Both the position numbers and the translations under genes were made by a program. Shown here in pieces: positions 51,054-59,833 of a stretch of 64,000 nt of DNA. Positions within the stretch are counted from its first letter, which is position 1. Each line of letters begins with the position of its first letter. Below the pieces are notes generated by a model. The model made no database searches. It was not told the DNA's origin and was given only the letters and a program-made list of their open reading frames with translations. The stretch is from positions 1 through 64,000 of the forward strand of contig DAOTTX010000407.1 of assembly GCA_034437515.1 (NCBI GenBank), given 5' to 3'. This DNA comes from DAOTTX01 sp034437515. GTDB lineage: Bacteria > Chloroflexota > Anaerolineae > Aggregatilineales > Phototrophicaceae.

Positions 51054-53243
51054 CTATGCCTCTGGCACGACCTCCCACACGACGCCATCCAGCACGACGA
51101 TCACACGCTCGCCCAGCGCGAAGTAATCGCCGAGTTCGGGGTATTCGTCCAGCAGATCAAAGTACTCGTCGCTGAGGAACGTCACCTGATTGGTCTGCAT
51201 GGTGTCAGGGTCGAAGGTGGTGTCGTTCCACACACCGTCGAGGTTGACGAACGTCTTGTTATTGACGTTGTTGAGGGCGTTCTGCATCCCGCCGACCGCT
51301 TCGCCCATGTCCATCTCTTCGGTCATTTCCGGGAACGCCTCACCATCGACGGTGCTACGGTCTGGTGCGAGCATCGTCGGTGCGGGGGACATCGGCGCTT
51401 CGGCCTGGTTCATGCGGTTGATTTCGTCGGCAGCATCGACCGCGCCGCTGCCGGTGGTGGTCTGGTTGAGCGTCTGCGCTTCTACCTCGAAATCCATCTG
51501 TGCGCGTTCGCGCCCCTGCTGCGTGAGGATGTCGTCCTCTTCGATCAAGAAACTGGTGTAGGGCGTGATGATGCCGTAGCGCACGCTCAGGCTGACGACA
51601 CTATCGACCAGTTCCTCGTTTTCGCCGTTCAAACGGATGGTGTTGAGCAGGTCACCGATGCGGCGCTGCGCCCACAAACGGGCGATGAACGCCTCGCCCC
51701 CGGCGTTGTCGCGCAGGTCGAGGCCGTCATAGCTGTAACGCACCGCCTCGTCCTCGATCGTGCCGCTCAGGGTCAGCGTCAGGTTTTCGACACCGTCACG
51801 GTAGCGCCCGACCAGCGTCAACTGCTCCCCTGCGAACAGATCCGGCAGCGTTTGCGGATACAGCAATTCGACCAGCGCCCCGTCGAAGTCGAGAATGGTG
51901 TCAGTCAGCACAGGCGCACTGATCTTGTTGTAGAGACCGGCGACTTCCTCGTCGATGCGCTCACTCGGACGTACATACGACCCCGCGCCCCGGAAGTTCT
52001 GGAACAGCCGGTCGAGCAGGAAAGTATCGACATCGTCCCCCACGCCGAAGGTGAAAATACGGGTTTTGTCGTTGGCGCGAGCTTCGACGTTGGCGAGAAT
52101 CGCGTCCGTCTCGACCGTGCCTTCGGTGGCGAGGCCATCCGTCAAAAATAGGATTGTGGTCGTGCGGTTGGGGTCTGCCATGTCGAGCGCGGTGGTCAGC
52201 GCCAGGTTGATGTCCGTGCCACCCTCGGCGAACATATTGTTAATCCACGCGCTGGCCTCGTCCGCTTCGCCTACCGGCTGCATCTCATTGGCGTAGACCC
52301 GCGCCCCGGTGCTGAACACGACCATGTTGAAACGATCCGCCGGGTTGAGGTTCTCCAACACATAGCTGGTCGCCGTCCGTGCTTGATCCCACTTGGCCCC
52401 GTCCATACTGCCGGATTGATCCAGCACGACGATAACGTCCTTCGGTATGACGCGGTCGTTATCGACGGTCAGTGGCGGTTGCACCAGCAGCATAAAGAAA
52501 CCGTCCTCGTTCGCGCTTTCACGGTAGGTGAGTAGATTGACGTTGATCGTTTCGCTGGCGATACCGTAGAACAGGCTGAAGTCCTCACCGGGGATAAAGT
52601 TGGTCGCCTCATAGCCCACGCGGAAGTTGCCCTCATCCGCGCCCCGGCTGACCACAATCGGATGACTCGGTGAGTAGATGTTGCTGATCGGGTCGTCGCT
52701 CTCGACGTCCACGCTAACCGACATCTGCCCGATTGGGCGGTCGTTCAGCGCCGGGTGCATCGGATAGATGTAGTGCAGCAGGCTGTTGTCTACTTCCAAC
52801 ACCTGCCCATAACGGATTTCGATGCGGCGTGACTCCCCGGCGGGGATGGGGAATACGTTGGCCTGAATCGCACTGGTGCCGATGTATTCCAGCAGCGCGG
52901 GGTCGCGGTACTGCCGCACGATCTCATCATAGATAGCGCGGGCTTCCCCGGCGGGCAAAATCTTCGACTCGATAGCTTGCCCATCCACGTACATGATCAA
53001 TTCATCGACCGCCGCGCCTTCCGGCAACGGGAAGATGAACGTGCCCTCGGCGAGTCCTTCGCCGTCGTTGGTGAACTGCATGTCAATGGCGGTGGTGGCG
53101 ATCTGGTCACGCACGGTGACGTTGACGCGGTGATAGTCGATGGCGACGTTCCAGGGCTGCCAGGGCAGCGGCGGTTCTTGCGCGGTGGTGGTTAACCCCA
53201 GCCCGGCAAAAACGAGTACGAAAAACAACAGTCGGCGCAACAT
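51054..53243 (-). CDS. Exported VIT and von Willebrand factor A domain protein
   Basis: This 729-residue protein starts with a signal peptide (RRLLFFVLVFAGLGLTTTAQ). A VIT domain follows (about 30-170; TFIFPLPEGAAVDELIMYVDGQAIESKILPAGEARAIYDEI). A VWA domain lies at about 265-450, with the metal site DQSGSM near residue 273, a second loop in FAEGGTDINLAL and FLTDGLATEGT. The rest is a beta-rich region and an acidic, Met-rich tail. This is the order of inter-alpha-trypsin-inhibitor heavy-chain relatives. Such proteins are thought to bind ligands or partners at the cell surface. GAGAGG lies before the ATG. There is no C-terminal membrane anchor. Confidence 0.9.
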   Translation of the reverse strand: MLRRLLFFVLVFAGLGLTTTAQEPPLPWQPWNVAIDYHRVNVTVRDQIATTAIDMQFTNDGEGLAEGTFIFPLPEGAAVDELIMYVDGQAIESKILPAGEARAIYDEIVRQYRDPALLEYIGTSAIQANVFPIPAGESRRIEIRYGQVLEVDNSLLHYIYPMHPALNDRPIGQMSVSVDVESDDPISNIYSPSHPIVVSRGADEGNFRVGYEATNFIPGEDFSLFYGIASETINVNLLTYRESANEDGFFMLLVQPPLTVDNDRVIPKDVIVVLDQSGSMDGAKWDQARTATSYVLENLNPADRFNMVVFSTGARVYANEMQPVGEADEASAWINNMFAEGGTDINLALTTALDMADPNRTTTILFLTDGLATEGTVETDAILANVEARANDKTRIFTFGVGDDVDTFLLDRLFQNFRGAGSYVRPSERIDEEVAGLYNKISAPVLTDTILDFDGALVELLYPQTLPDLFAGEQLTLVGRYRDGVENLTLTLSGTIEDEAVRYSYDGLDLRDNAGGEAFIARLWAQRRIGDLLNTIRLNGENEELVDSVVSLSVRYGIITPYTSFLIEEDDILTQQGRERAQMDFEVEAQTLNQTTTGSGAVDAADEINRMNQAEAPMSPAPTMLAPDRSTVDGEAFPEMTEEMDMGEAVGGMQNALNNVNNKTFVNLDGVWNDTTFDPDTMQTNQVTFLSDEYFDLLDEYPELGDYFALGERVIVVLDGVVWEVVPEA

Positions 53244-53284
53244 AAGACCCTCTCACAACTTGGTTATCGGTTGTAGGGTAGACG

Positions 53285-54064
53285 TCAGCGGCTCGGTGTT
53301 TGTTCCGTTTTGATGGCGAGGTTGATCTGGTTGACACCCAACGCGGTGGGAACATAGCTGGTGCGGGTGAGCACCTGCATCAGCGCGGGGAAGCCGAACA
53401 GCGCAAACTGCACCGATTTGGGCAGCAACGGCAGATAGGGCACATCCCACAGGCCGTCGCCGAACTGCTTGAGCACGACGAAGCCATTGGCCTCGCACCA
53501 GTCTTTCCACACAGCGGGGATGTGGCAGTTGATGTGGGTTTTATCCTTACCGATGGCGTCGGTGTCGGCGTCCTTCAAGCGGCGCAGGCTGTATTCAGGG
53601 TGCGGCGTGGCGAAGAACCACAACCCACCCGGTTTGAGCAGCCGGTTCACCTGGCGGATGGTCGCTTGCGGGTCGGGCAGATGCTCGACGAGGTGCAGCG
53701 CGACCACCGCGCTGAAGTCCCCGGCCTCGAACTGGTCGATTTCCGCGACATCCATCTTGTAGACGTCGGCTTTGGGGGCGTTGCGGCGGGTTTGCTCGAT
53801 GCTGTAGTCGATTAAGTCGATGCCAGTGCACCGGAAGTCGTCTTGCAGCAGGCCGAGCAGATGCCCCATCCCGCAGCCCATTTCCAGCAAGCGCCCGCCG
53901 TCATCCGGTGCGTGTTCACGGATGAGGGCGGCGAAGTAGCGCCGGGCGAACCAGTACATACTGAAGCGCCCGTGCTGCCGGTCGGCGTAGTTCCACCGCT
54001 TGTAGTAGTCGTCGGTGTAGTATTGGCGGTAGTCGTCCTGTTGATTTTTGACGTTTTCATTCAT
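53285..54064 (-). CDS. SAM-dependent methyltransferase
   Basis: This 259-residue protein has the class I fold: LLEMGCGMGHLLGLLQ (motif I, about 59-74), CTGIDLIDYSIEQTR, VYKMDVAEIDQFEAGDFSAVVALHLVEHL and RLLKPGGLWFFATPHPEYSLRRLKD. The C-terminal portion has hydrophobic stretches (VQFALFGFPALMQVL). The acceptor is unknown; lipid or polysaccharide-linked substrates are typical for this group. The start overlaps the stop of the phosphoesterase gene by four bases. The VIT/VWA gene lies upstream of nothing in this unit and is separated by about 40 bases downstream. Confidence 0.85.
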   Translation of the reverse strand: MNENVKNQQDDYRQYYTDDYYKRWNYADRQHGRFSMYWFARRYFAALIREHAPDDGGRLLEMGCGMGHLLGLLQDDFRCTGIDLIDYSIEQTRRNAPKADVYKMDVAEIDQFEAGDFSAVVALHLVEHLPDPQATIRQVNRLLKPGGLWFFATPHPEYSLRRLKDADTDAIGKDKTHINCHIPAVWKDWCEANGFVVLKQFGDGLWDVPYLPLLPKSVQFALFGFPALMQVLTRTSYVPTALGVNQINLAIKTEQTPSR

Positions 54065-54642
54065 AGCGCGACCGGTGTCTCCGGTTCTTTTAAGACATCG
54101 TATAGATCAAACGACAGGTCATCGAGATGCAGCACGCCGTAAGTGTGTGACGAATACCGCGCACTCTTGAAAGTATAGATCGAGCCGGGGTTGACCACAC
54201 AGCCGTTCTGAACTCGTGCGTACATCGGGACGTGGGTGTGCCCGGTGATGAGCACATCGACATCCAGCGAACCAAGCATCATGTTCAGCAGTGTATCGGG
54301 CGCATGATTGCGATACAGCCCCCACATATTGCTGCCCGGCTTGCCATGACACATAAAAATATGTCTTCCGGCGAACTCGCCTTCCCAATCCAACGGGAGA
54401 TGCTTGAGGAAGGCACGGTTAAACTTTGAAAGGTGCCCGGTGCTCTCGTCGTGATTGCCGCAGACGGTCGGGATCTGCCGTTCTCGCAGCAGGTCAACCA
54501 CGCGGTTTTCTTCCGGGCCACGTCCGATTAAGTCTCCAGCACAGAGGATGTGCTGGACTTGATGATAATTATCAAAACGATCCAAGACGGTTTCAAGTGC
54601 TTTGCGATCTCCATGCAGATCTGATATGACTCCTATGTCCAT
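54061..54642 (-). CDS. Calcineurin-like metallophosphoesterase (YfcE/MJ0936 type)
   Basis: This 193-residue protein has all metal-site motifs of the family in order: SDLHGDR (Asp8, His10), AGDLIGRG, GNHDES, MCHGKPGS, and TGHTHVP near 135, with VVNPGS following. It is cytosolic. Small enzymes of this type hydrolyse phosphodiesters such as 2',3'-cyclic nucleotides; the real substrate is unknown. TTAGG precedes the ATG. It is the first gene of a coupled pair with the methyltransferase and is divergent from the histidine phosphatase at 54841. Confidence 0.9.
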   Translation of the reverse strand: MDIGVISDLHGDRKALETVLDRFDNYHQVQHILCAGDLIGRGPEENRVVDLLRERQIPTVCGNHDESTGHLSKFNRAFLKHLPLDWEGEFAGRHIFMCHGKPGSNMWGLYRNHAPDTLLNMMLGSLDVDVLITGHTHVPMYARVQNGCVVNPGSIYTFKSARYSSHTYGVLHLDDLSFDLYDVLKEPETPVAL

Positions 54643-54840
54643 CCTAACTAATCCCAGGTTTACGTAATGATTCCATTATAGGCCAAGAATATGATTTTTC
54701 CTGCCTTGTTTTGTAACCGCCCGCTGCACTCGCGTAATGCTGGTGTAAATCTCATCAAAGACTTAGTGAAATGTGTGTGCCATCGCCTGATGAATATGCT
54801 ATGATTAAGGAACAAAAAGAATGTCAATCAAAGTCAATTT

Positions 54841-55488
54841 ATGACAACAATCATGCTTATCCGCCACGCCGTCAATGACTTCGTCAAGACGGGTAAGTTG
54901 GCAGGTTGGACGCCCGAAGTCCACTTAAACGATGATGGAAAAGCGCAGGCCGCCGCCCTCGGTGAGCGCCTGGCAGACGCCCCGATAAAACAGCTTTATG
55001 CCAGCCCGCTAGAGCGCACGATGGAAACGGCGCAAGCCATCCAACAACACCACCCCCACCTTGAAATCCAGCCGAACGAAGGTCTGGGCGAGGTGCAGTA
55101 TGGTGATTGGGAGGGCGCGAAGATCGCCGACCTGCGTCAACGTAAAATGTGGGAAGTCGTGCAGGAGTATCCTTCACGCGCCAGCTTCCCCAACGGCGAG
55201 ACGATGCGCGGTGTACAGAACCGCGCCGTCAACGAGGTCGAACGTCTCGTCGCCGCACACCCGCGTGATCTGGTGATCGTCGTCGCCCATGCCGACCTGA
55301 TTAAGATGGTGCTGGCGCACTACCTGGGGATGCATCTGGACAACTTCCAGCGAATCGTGGTTTCACCCGCATCGATCAACACTTTGATGCTGGGCCACAG
55401 CCGCCCCTTCGTCGCCACACTGAACGACACCGCGCACGTCCAACAATTGGAGCGAGAGCGCAAACGCGAAAAACAAACCACCCCATAA
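54841..55488 (+). CDS. Histidine phosphatase family protein, MSMEG_4193-like
   Basis: This 215-residue protein has the phosphohistidine motif LIRHAVN (Arg8, His9), GKLAGWTPEVHLNDDGKAQAAAL, YASPLERTMETAQAI, EVQYGDWEG and VVAHADLIKMVL (second catalytic His). The LAGWTPxVHL segment matches the subgroup named MSMEG_4193-type putative phosphomutases, known mainly from actinobacteria. There it is clustered with DUF3090 and SCO1664-type genes, exactly as here. The reaction is not established. A Lys/Arg-rich tail ends the protein. No strong Shine-Dalgarno site is seen. DUF3090 follows after 38 bases. Confidence 0.88.
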   Translation: MTTIMLIRHAVNDFVKTGKLAGWTPEVHLNDDGKAQAAALGERLADAPIKQLYASPLERTMETAQAIQQHHPHLEIQPNEGLGEVQYGDWEGAKIADLRQRKMWEVVQEYPSRASFPNGETMRGVQNRAVNEVERLVAAHPRDLVIVVAHADLIKMVLAHYLGMHLDNFQRIVVSPASINTLMLGHSRPFVATLNDTAHVQQLERERKREKQTTP

Positions 55489-55526
55489 ATGGGTGTCATT
55501 CCGAAACGAAATGAGATAACAGACCT

Positions 55527-56051
55527 ATGTCTAGCGCAGAAATCGAACTCAATCCTATTGATTTCATCACCATTGGGACAATCGGCCCGAAGGGACAGCG
55601 CGAATTCTACCTACAGGCCGGTTACGACAATAAATTGGTCTCGCTGAAAATTGAGAAGGAACAATCCTGGGCGCTGAGTGAGGCGATTCGTGAACTCATC
55701 GGTGACCTTGATGATCGCTTTGACCTCGACGGCGAGGACTTCGACGAGAATGATGTGCTCGATGGGATGGATATGGATCTCCGTGAGCCGATTGAGCCGA
55801 TGTTTATCGTCTCACAGATGGGCCTCGGTTACGACGAAGAGCAGGATAAAATCGTGTTGGTCGCGCAGGAATTGGTGCGTACCAATCCCTTCGGCGATAC
55901 CGGCACCACCGAAGAATCACAGGCGGGCATCGTGCGCATCTGGTGCAGCCGCGAACAAATGTGGGCGTTGAGCTTCCGTGCGATGCGCACGGTGAAATCA
56001 GGCCGCGCCGACCCCAAGCAAAACGGACGTTTGGTGTATTACTGGACCTAA
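55527..56051 (+). CDS. DUF3090 family protein (TIGR03847-like)
   Basis: This 174-residue protein has the family pattern IGTIGPKGQREFYLQAGYDNKLVSLKIEKEQSWALSEAI near the N-terminus, then an acidic loop, then FIVSQMGLGYDEEQDKIVLVAQEL and VRIWCSREQMWALSFRAM. In the actinobacterial proteins I recall, a C-terminal zinc-ribbon-like Cys cluster follows; here the chain ends GRADPKQNGRLVYYWT with no such Cys. Function is unknown. It lies between the histidine phosphatase and the SCO1664-like gene, which starts one base after its stop, so the three are very likely one operon. Confidence 0.85.
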   Translation: MSSAEIELNPIDFITIGTIGPKGQREFYLQAGYDNKLVSLKIEKEQSWALSEAIRELIGDLDDRFDLDGEDFDENDVLDGMDMDLREPIEPMFIVSQMGLGYDEEQDKIVLVAQELVRTNPFGDTGTTEESQAGIVRIWCSREQMWALSFRAMRTVKSGRADPKQNGRLVYYWT

Positions 56052-56052
56052 T

Positions 56053-56841
56053 TTGACAGAGCAACCGCCCTCCCCCGATCCGCAAGCGGATGAAAACGCC
56101 CCTAAACTGGACTCCATCGAGATCAGTTTTGAGCGCGTGCTTGAATTGCTGGAAAAAGGCAAATTCGATAACGAACACGGCGCGATCCGCTGGAGTTCAA
56201 ACTATACGTTTCTCACTTCCCTCACTCACGACGACCTGACCCTGATGTCGGTCTACAAACCGCGCAGTGGTGAGCGCCCTCTATGGGACTTCCCCGACGG
56301 GACATTGTGCCAGCGTGAACGGGCGGCCTTCCTTGTCTCGGAAACACTGGATTGGCAACTCGTCCCGCCGACGGTGTTACGTGAAGGGCCGCGTGGTGTC
56401 GGTTCGGTACAGTTTTATATCGACCATGACCCGCAGTTTAACTACTTTTCCTTTGATGAGAGCTTTGTGCCACAGTTGTCACGGCTGGCGCTGTTCGATG
56501 TGTTGATTAACAACGCCGACCGCAAGGGCGGTCACTGCATCGTCGATGCGGAGAATCACCTCTGGGGGATCGATCACGGTATCGCGTTTCATAGCTCACA
56601 CAAGTTACGCACCGTCATCTGGAACTTCGCCGAGAGCGCCATCCCGCAACCGCTGCTCGATGACATCCGCGACCTGTGCGAACAACTCGAAAACACCGAT
56701 AGTGACTTCCACCAGCAGATATGCGACCTGCTCAGCCCGGTGGAGATCAACGCCTTCCGTCGTCGCATCGAGCGTGTGCTGAAAACGGGCGAATACCCCG
56801 GCCCCGGCCCCGGCCCCAATTACCCCTGGCCGCCGGTCTAA
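56053..56841 (+). CDS. SCO1664-like protein (PI3/4-kinase-like fold)
   Basis: This 262-residue protein has Lys69 in LMSVYKPRSGERPLWDFPDGTL, then QRERAAFLVSETLDWQLVPPTVLREGPRG, then the catalytic-loop-like NNADRKGGHC (153-162) and the metal-site-like LWGIDHGIAFH (170-180). This is the order of atypical kinases of the PI3/4 and HipA type and fits the SCO1664 group. The substrate, protein or small molecule, is unknown. The start is TTG one base after the DUF3090 stop, because no ATG occurs before residue 65. The C-terminus is a GPGPGPNYPWPP tail. It is the third gene of the triad. Confidence 0.85.
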   Translation: MTEQPPSPDPQADENAPKLDSIEISFERVLELLEKGKFDNEHGAIRWSSNYTFLTSLTHDDLTLMSVYKPRSGERPLWDFPDGTLCQRERAAFLVSETLDWQLVPPTVLREGPRGVGSVQFYIDHDPQFNYFSFDESFVPQLSRLALFDVLINNADRKGGHCIVDAENHLWGIDHGIAFHSSHKLRTVIWNFAESAIPQPLLDDIRDLCEQLENTDSDFHQQICDLLSPVEINAFRRRIERVLKTGEYPGPGPGPNYPWPPV

Positions 56842-57269
56842 GACCTGGCTGCTGAACGCTAAGCCGCTTACTCAAATCTCGCTTCACTTTGCCATGACTT
56901 CGTGTGTGACGGGCGACAAAATTGTCATCCCGTAGCTGTATAGTCAGGCTTTTTGGCCCCCACCCGGTCTAACCTGCGGTCAGCCCACCTTCCCTGTCAA
57001 CGGAGAGAGTAACATGCCTGCTAATGCTTGGGGGCTTCTTTATTCGTGCATTTTGCGACTTTGTAGGTGCAAGTCCCCCTTCCGCCCGTGTATGGGGGCA
57101 AAGTGGATTTAGGGGAATAGGGGTCAGAATAGTTGCATATTGAAGCACATCAACTTAACTTGACACGTATGGGTTGGAACATGCTCACTCCCTGCGCTAT
57201 TCTAGACGGTGAGAGGGCGGCGCATGTCGTCACCTCGCTGTGTAAGTCTTGATAACCTAAGGATCCTCA
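56842..57269. other. Intergenic region with possible structured RNA and promoter
   Basis: No gene is supported in these 428 bases. At 56956-56962 GCCCCCA pairs with TGGGGGC at 57029-57035, closing a stretch of about 80 bases, and the second arm is followed by TTCTTTATT. Further on, GTAGGTGCAAGTCCCCC and ATGGGGGC (57063-57099) form another short stem. TTGGAA and TATTCT, 18 bases apart near 57174-57203, could be a weak promoter for the nuclease gene. I cannot match the region to a known riboswitch. Confidence 0.4.
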
Positions 57270-59039
57270 ATGCTCAAACGACTTTATGTATTCATCGGCT
57301 TGCTGCTGCTGACCGTGACCGGCCTCACCGCGCAGGACGCCGTGCCGGTGGACTGCGACACCACGCTCGAACTCTGGCAGATTCAAGGTGCGGTCAGTGA
57401 GGCCAACTGCACCCGCGAACGTGTCACCACGACCGAAAACGTGGTCACCGCGATCGGCGACTTCGGCTTCTTCATACAATCTCCCGCTGACCGCACCGAC
57501 GACGACCCGCTGACCTCGGACGGTGTTTACGTTGCCACGCGCTTCCCGCCGGCAACATGGGGCATCAGCGTCGGTGACCATGTGGTGATCGACGGCGGGC
57601 GTGTGGTCGAACAATTCGAGATGACGCAGATTAACGTCACTAGCGAGAGCCAGATCACGATAGTAAGCAACAACAACCCGATACCGGAACCGGTCGATCT
57701 GACGACGGTCGATTATACGCAGGGCGAAATCCACCCATTAGAACGCTACGAGGGAATGCTGGTCACGCTGGCGGATGCGGCCGTGCAGGCCCCGACCAAC
57801 TACTTCGATGAATTCATCATCACCGCGACCGGCGACCGTGCCTTCCGTGAAACAGGTGTGGAAAGCGACCGCACACCTGACTTGATCGGCCTGGGTCTGC
57901 CGGAGTGGGACCTCAACCCGGAAGTATTCGAGGTAGACCCGCCGGAAATGGGCTACGATCCGCTGTTCCTCACACGCGGCGATGTGGTGACGGTCACCGG
58001 TGGGTTGGCCTACAGTTTTCAGGATTACCAGATCTGGCCTCGTGACCTTGATCTGACCAACATGAGCACCTTCGAGGTGCAACCGGTACGCCCCGCCGAA
58101 GCCGGAGAGTTCACCATCGCCACACAGAACTTCCAGAATTTGTTTGACACTATCGACGACCCCGACCGTGCCGACTCTACTGGCGAGGACTACGTGCCGG
58201 ACACGCAGGAAGCCTACGACGAACGGCTGGATAAGGTCGCTGCGCAGATCATCACCGCGCTGAACGCGCCGGACATCGTCGCGCTGCAAGAGATCGAAAA
58301 CGAGAACGTCGTGGATGACATCACCGCCCGCATCAATCAGATCGACCCCACGTTGGATTATGCCGGGTGCATCTTCGAGGGCAACGACGGGCGCGGCATC
58401 GACAACGCCTACCTGACGCGCCGTGATACCGTCACCGTCGAGGATTGCTTCCAGTTACCCGGCACGCTGGATGCGATTCAAAGCGGCAACAATCCGCTGT
58501 ATGGGCGTCCGCCGCTGGTTCTGGTCGCCACGCTGGGCGAGAACGCCTACCCGGTCACGCTGATTAACTTGCACATCAAGTCACTGGGCGGCATCGAAAC
58601 CACCACCGTGCAGGAGCGCCGTCTGATGCAGGCTGTGGGCATCGGAGAATACGTGCAGGCGCTCCAGGCTGCCGGGGATAATGTGATTGTACTGGGTGAC
58701 CTGAACGCGTTCGAGTTTAGTGATGGCATTGTGGATGTGGTCGGCATCATCAGCGGGGACGAAGGCGAAGCCCTGATGATGGCAGAAGGTGACATCGTGG
58801 AGCCGGATCTGGTCAATCAAGTGGGCAACGTCCCGCCGGATGAACGCTTCTCGTTTATGTTCAACGGTAGCTATCAGGTGCTCGACCACATCCTGACCTC
58901 ACAGACGGTCGCTGAGGTGGTCACCGATGCACAGTTCAGCCGGGGCAATGCCGAGGCGCTCTACATCTGGGAAGATGAAGCCAACGGTGCGATGCGGTCT
59001 TCGGATCACGATGGTTTTGTGATTTACCTCGCCCCATAA
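57270..59039 (+). CDS. Exported endonuclease/exonuclease/phosphatase-family nuclease
   Basis: This 589-residue protein has a signal peptide (LYVFIGLLLLTVTGLTAQ). An N-terminal OB-like domain of the kind found in extracellular nucleases spans about 35-270 (IQGAVSEAN, GFFIQSPADRTDDDPLTSDGVYV, VVIDGGRVVE). The EEP catalytic domain follows, with ATQNFQNLFDT, IVALQEIENENV (metal Glu), INLHIKSLGG, VLGDLNAFEF and SSDHDGFV (catalytic His). This is the ExeM/NucH arrangement, so it probably degrades extracellular DNA for nutrients or biofilm release. AAGGAT lies before the ATG. It is a single gene followed by a hairpin at 59060 that overlaps the next gene's start region. Confidence 0.92.
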   Translation: MLKRLYVFIGLLLLTVTGLTAQDAVPVDCDTTLELWQIQGAVSEANCTRERVTTTENVVTAIGDFGFFIQSPADRTDDDPLTSDGVYVATRFPPATWGISVGDHVVIDGGRVVEQFEMTQINVTSESQITIVSNNNPIPEPVDLTTVDYTQGEIHPLERYEGMLVTLADAAVQAPTNYFDEFIITATGDRAFRETGVESDRTPDLIGLGLPEWDLNPEVFEVDPPEMGYDPLFLTRGDVVTVTGGLAYSFQDYQIWPRDLDLTNMSTFEVQPVRPAEAGEFTIATQNFQNLFDTIDDPDRADSTGEDYVPDTQEAYDERLDKVAAQIITALNAPDIVALQEIENENVVDDITARINQIDPTLDYAGCIFEGNDGRGIDNAYLTRRDTVTVEDCFQLPGTLDAIQSGNNPLYGRPPLVLVATLGENAYPVTLINLHIKSLGGIETTTVQERRLMQAVGIGEYVQALQAAGDNVIVLGDLNAFEFSDGIVDVVGIISGDEGEALMMAEGDIVEPDLVNQVGNVPPDERFSFMFNGSYQVLDHILTSQTVAEVVTDAQFSRGNAEALYIWEDEANGAMRSSDHDGFVIYLAP

Positions 59040-59059
59040 CGACGAAATCGGCTATAGTA

Positions 59060-59101
59060 GAGGACATTATCAACTCGATAGTGTCCTCGGAGCTTACCTT
59101 G
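59060..59101 (+). promoter_or_regulatory. Hairpin directly ahead of the FkbM gene Shine-Dalgarno site
   Basis: GAGGACATTATC and GATAGTGTCCTC pair over 12 bases (one T-G) with an AACTC loop at 59060-59088. GGAG follows at once (59089-59092), then TTG at 59099. The hairpin may end nuclease transcripts or control access to the start. A GTG at 59081 lies inside the stem. Confidence 0.6.
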
Positions 59102-59833
59102 AAACAAGCGATCAAACGACTCCTATTGAACATAATCCGGCGTGCTGGCTATGACCTCATCCCGCGTGGCACCGCCGCCCACAGCCGGGCGCTGCTCACC
59201 CACGCGCTAGGACGCACCGCCGCCCGCCTGCCGGGGATCAAAACCATTATCGACGTCGGCGCATCCGACGGACAGTGGACGGCAATTACTCAACGATTTT
59301 ATCCCGCCGCGCATTATCTGCTGGTGGAAGCGAACATGGTGCATCAACCCGCGTTAGAGGCGTTCACCACCCGGCATCCGAACGTAGAATATGTGCTGGC
59401 GGCGGCGGGTGCTGAGGTCGGTGAGGTCTTTTTCGACAACAGCACGGCGTTCGGCGGGGTCGCCGCGTTGGAAGCCAAATCGGATATGATCCGTGTGCCG
59501 ATGACCAGCCTCGACGCGCTGGCTGCTGAACGTGGTTTAGAAGGACCGTTCGCTATCAAGCTGGATACGCACGGCTTCGAGGTGCCCATCCTGGAGGGCG
59601 CACAGACTATACTTGAGCAGACCGACTTGCTCGTCATCGAGGTGTATAACTTCCGCATCGAGGAGGAGAGCTTGCTGTTTTACGAGATGTGCGCCTATTT
59701 AGAGGAACGCGGCTTCCGTCCGGTTGATCTGTGTGACCCGTTGTACCGAGCCTATGACGATGCCTTCTGGCAGATGGATCTGTTCTTCGTCCGTGCTGAC
59801 CGCCCGATCTTCGACTACAATCGCTACGTGTGA
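59099..59833 (+). CDS. FkbM-family methyltransferase
   Basis: This protein of about 244 residues has the FkbM pattern: a helical lead-in (KQAIKRLLLNIIRRAGYDLIPRG), motif I IIDVGASDGQWTAI, LVEANMVHQPALEAF, VPMTSLDALAAE, FAIKLDTHGFEVPILEGAQTIL (family hallmark IKxDxxGxExxxLxGA, here with Thr-His-Gly) and FWQMDLFFVR near the end. FkbM enzymes O-methylate sugars or natural products. TTG at 59099 is chosen because GGAG sits six bases upstream; a GTG at 59081 is buried in a hairpin. It is a single gene with a terminator at 59879. Confidence 0.87.
   Translation: MKQAIKRLLLNIIRRAGYDLIPRGTAAHSRALLTHALGRTAARLPGIKTIIDVGASDGQWTAITQRFYPAAHYLLVEANMVHQPALEAFTTRHPNVEYVLAAAGAEVGEVFFDNSTAFGGVAALEAKSDMIRVPMTSLDALAAERGLEGPFAIKLDTHGFEVPILEGAQTILEQTDLLVIEVYNFRIEEESLLFYEMCAYLEERGFRPVDLCDPLYRAYDDAFWQMDLFFVRADRPIFDYNRYV

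Noticed and set aside
56950..57036. Possible SRP, tRNA or riboswitch RNA
   Set aside because: I compared the strand with the 4.5S RNA core, tRNA TPsiC arm and common riboswitch cores from memory; none matches, so it is left as an unassigned structure.
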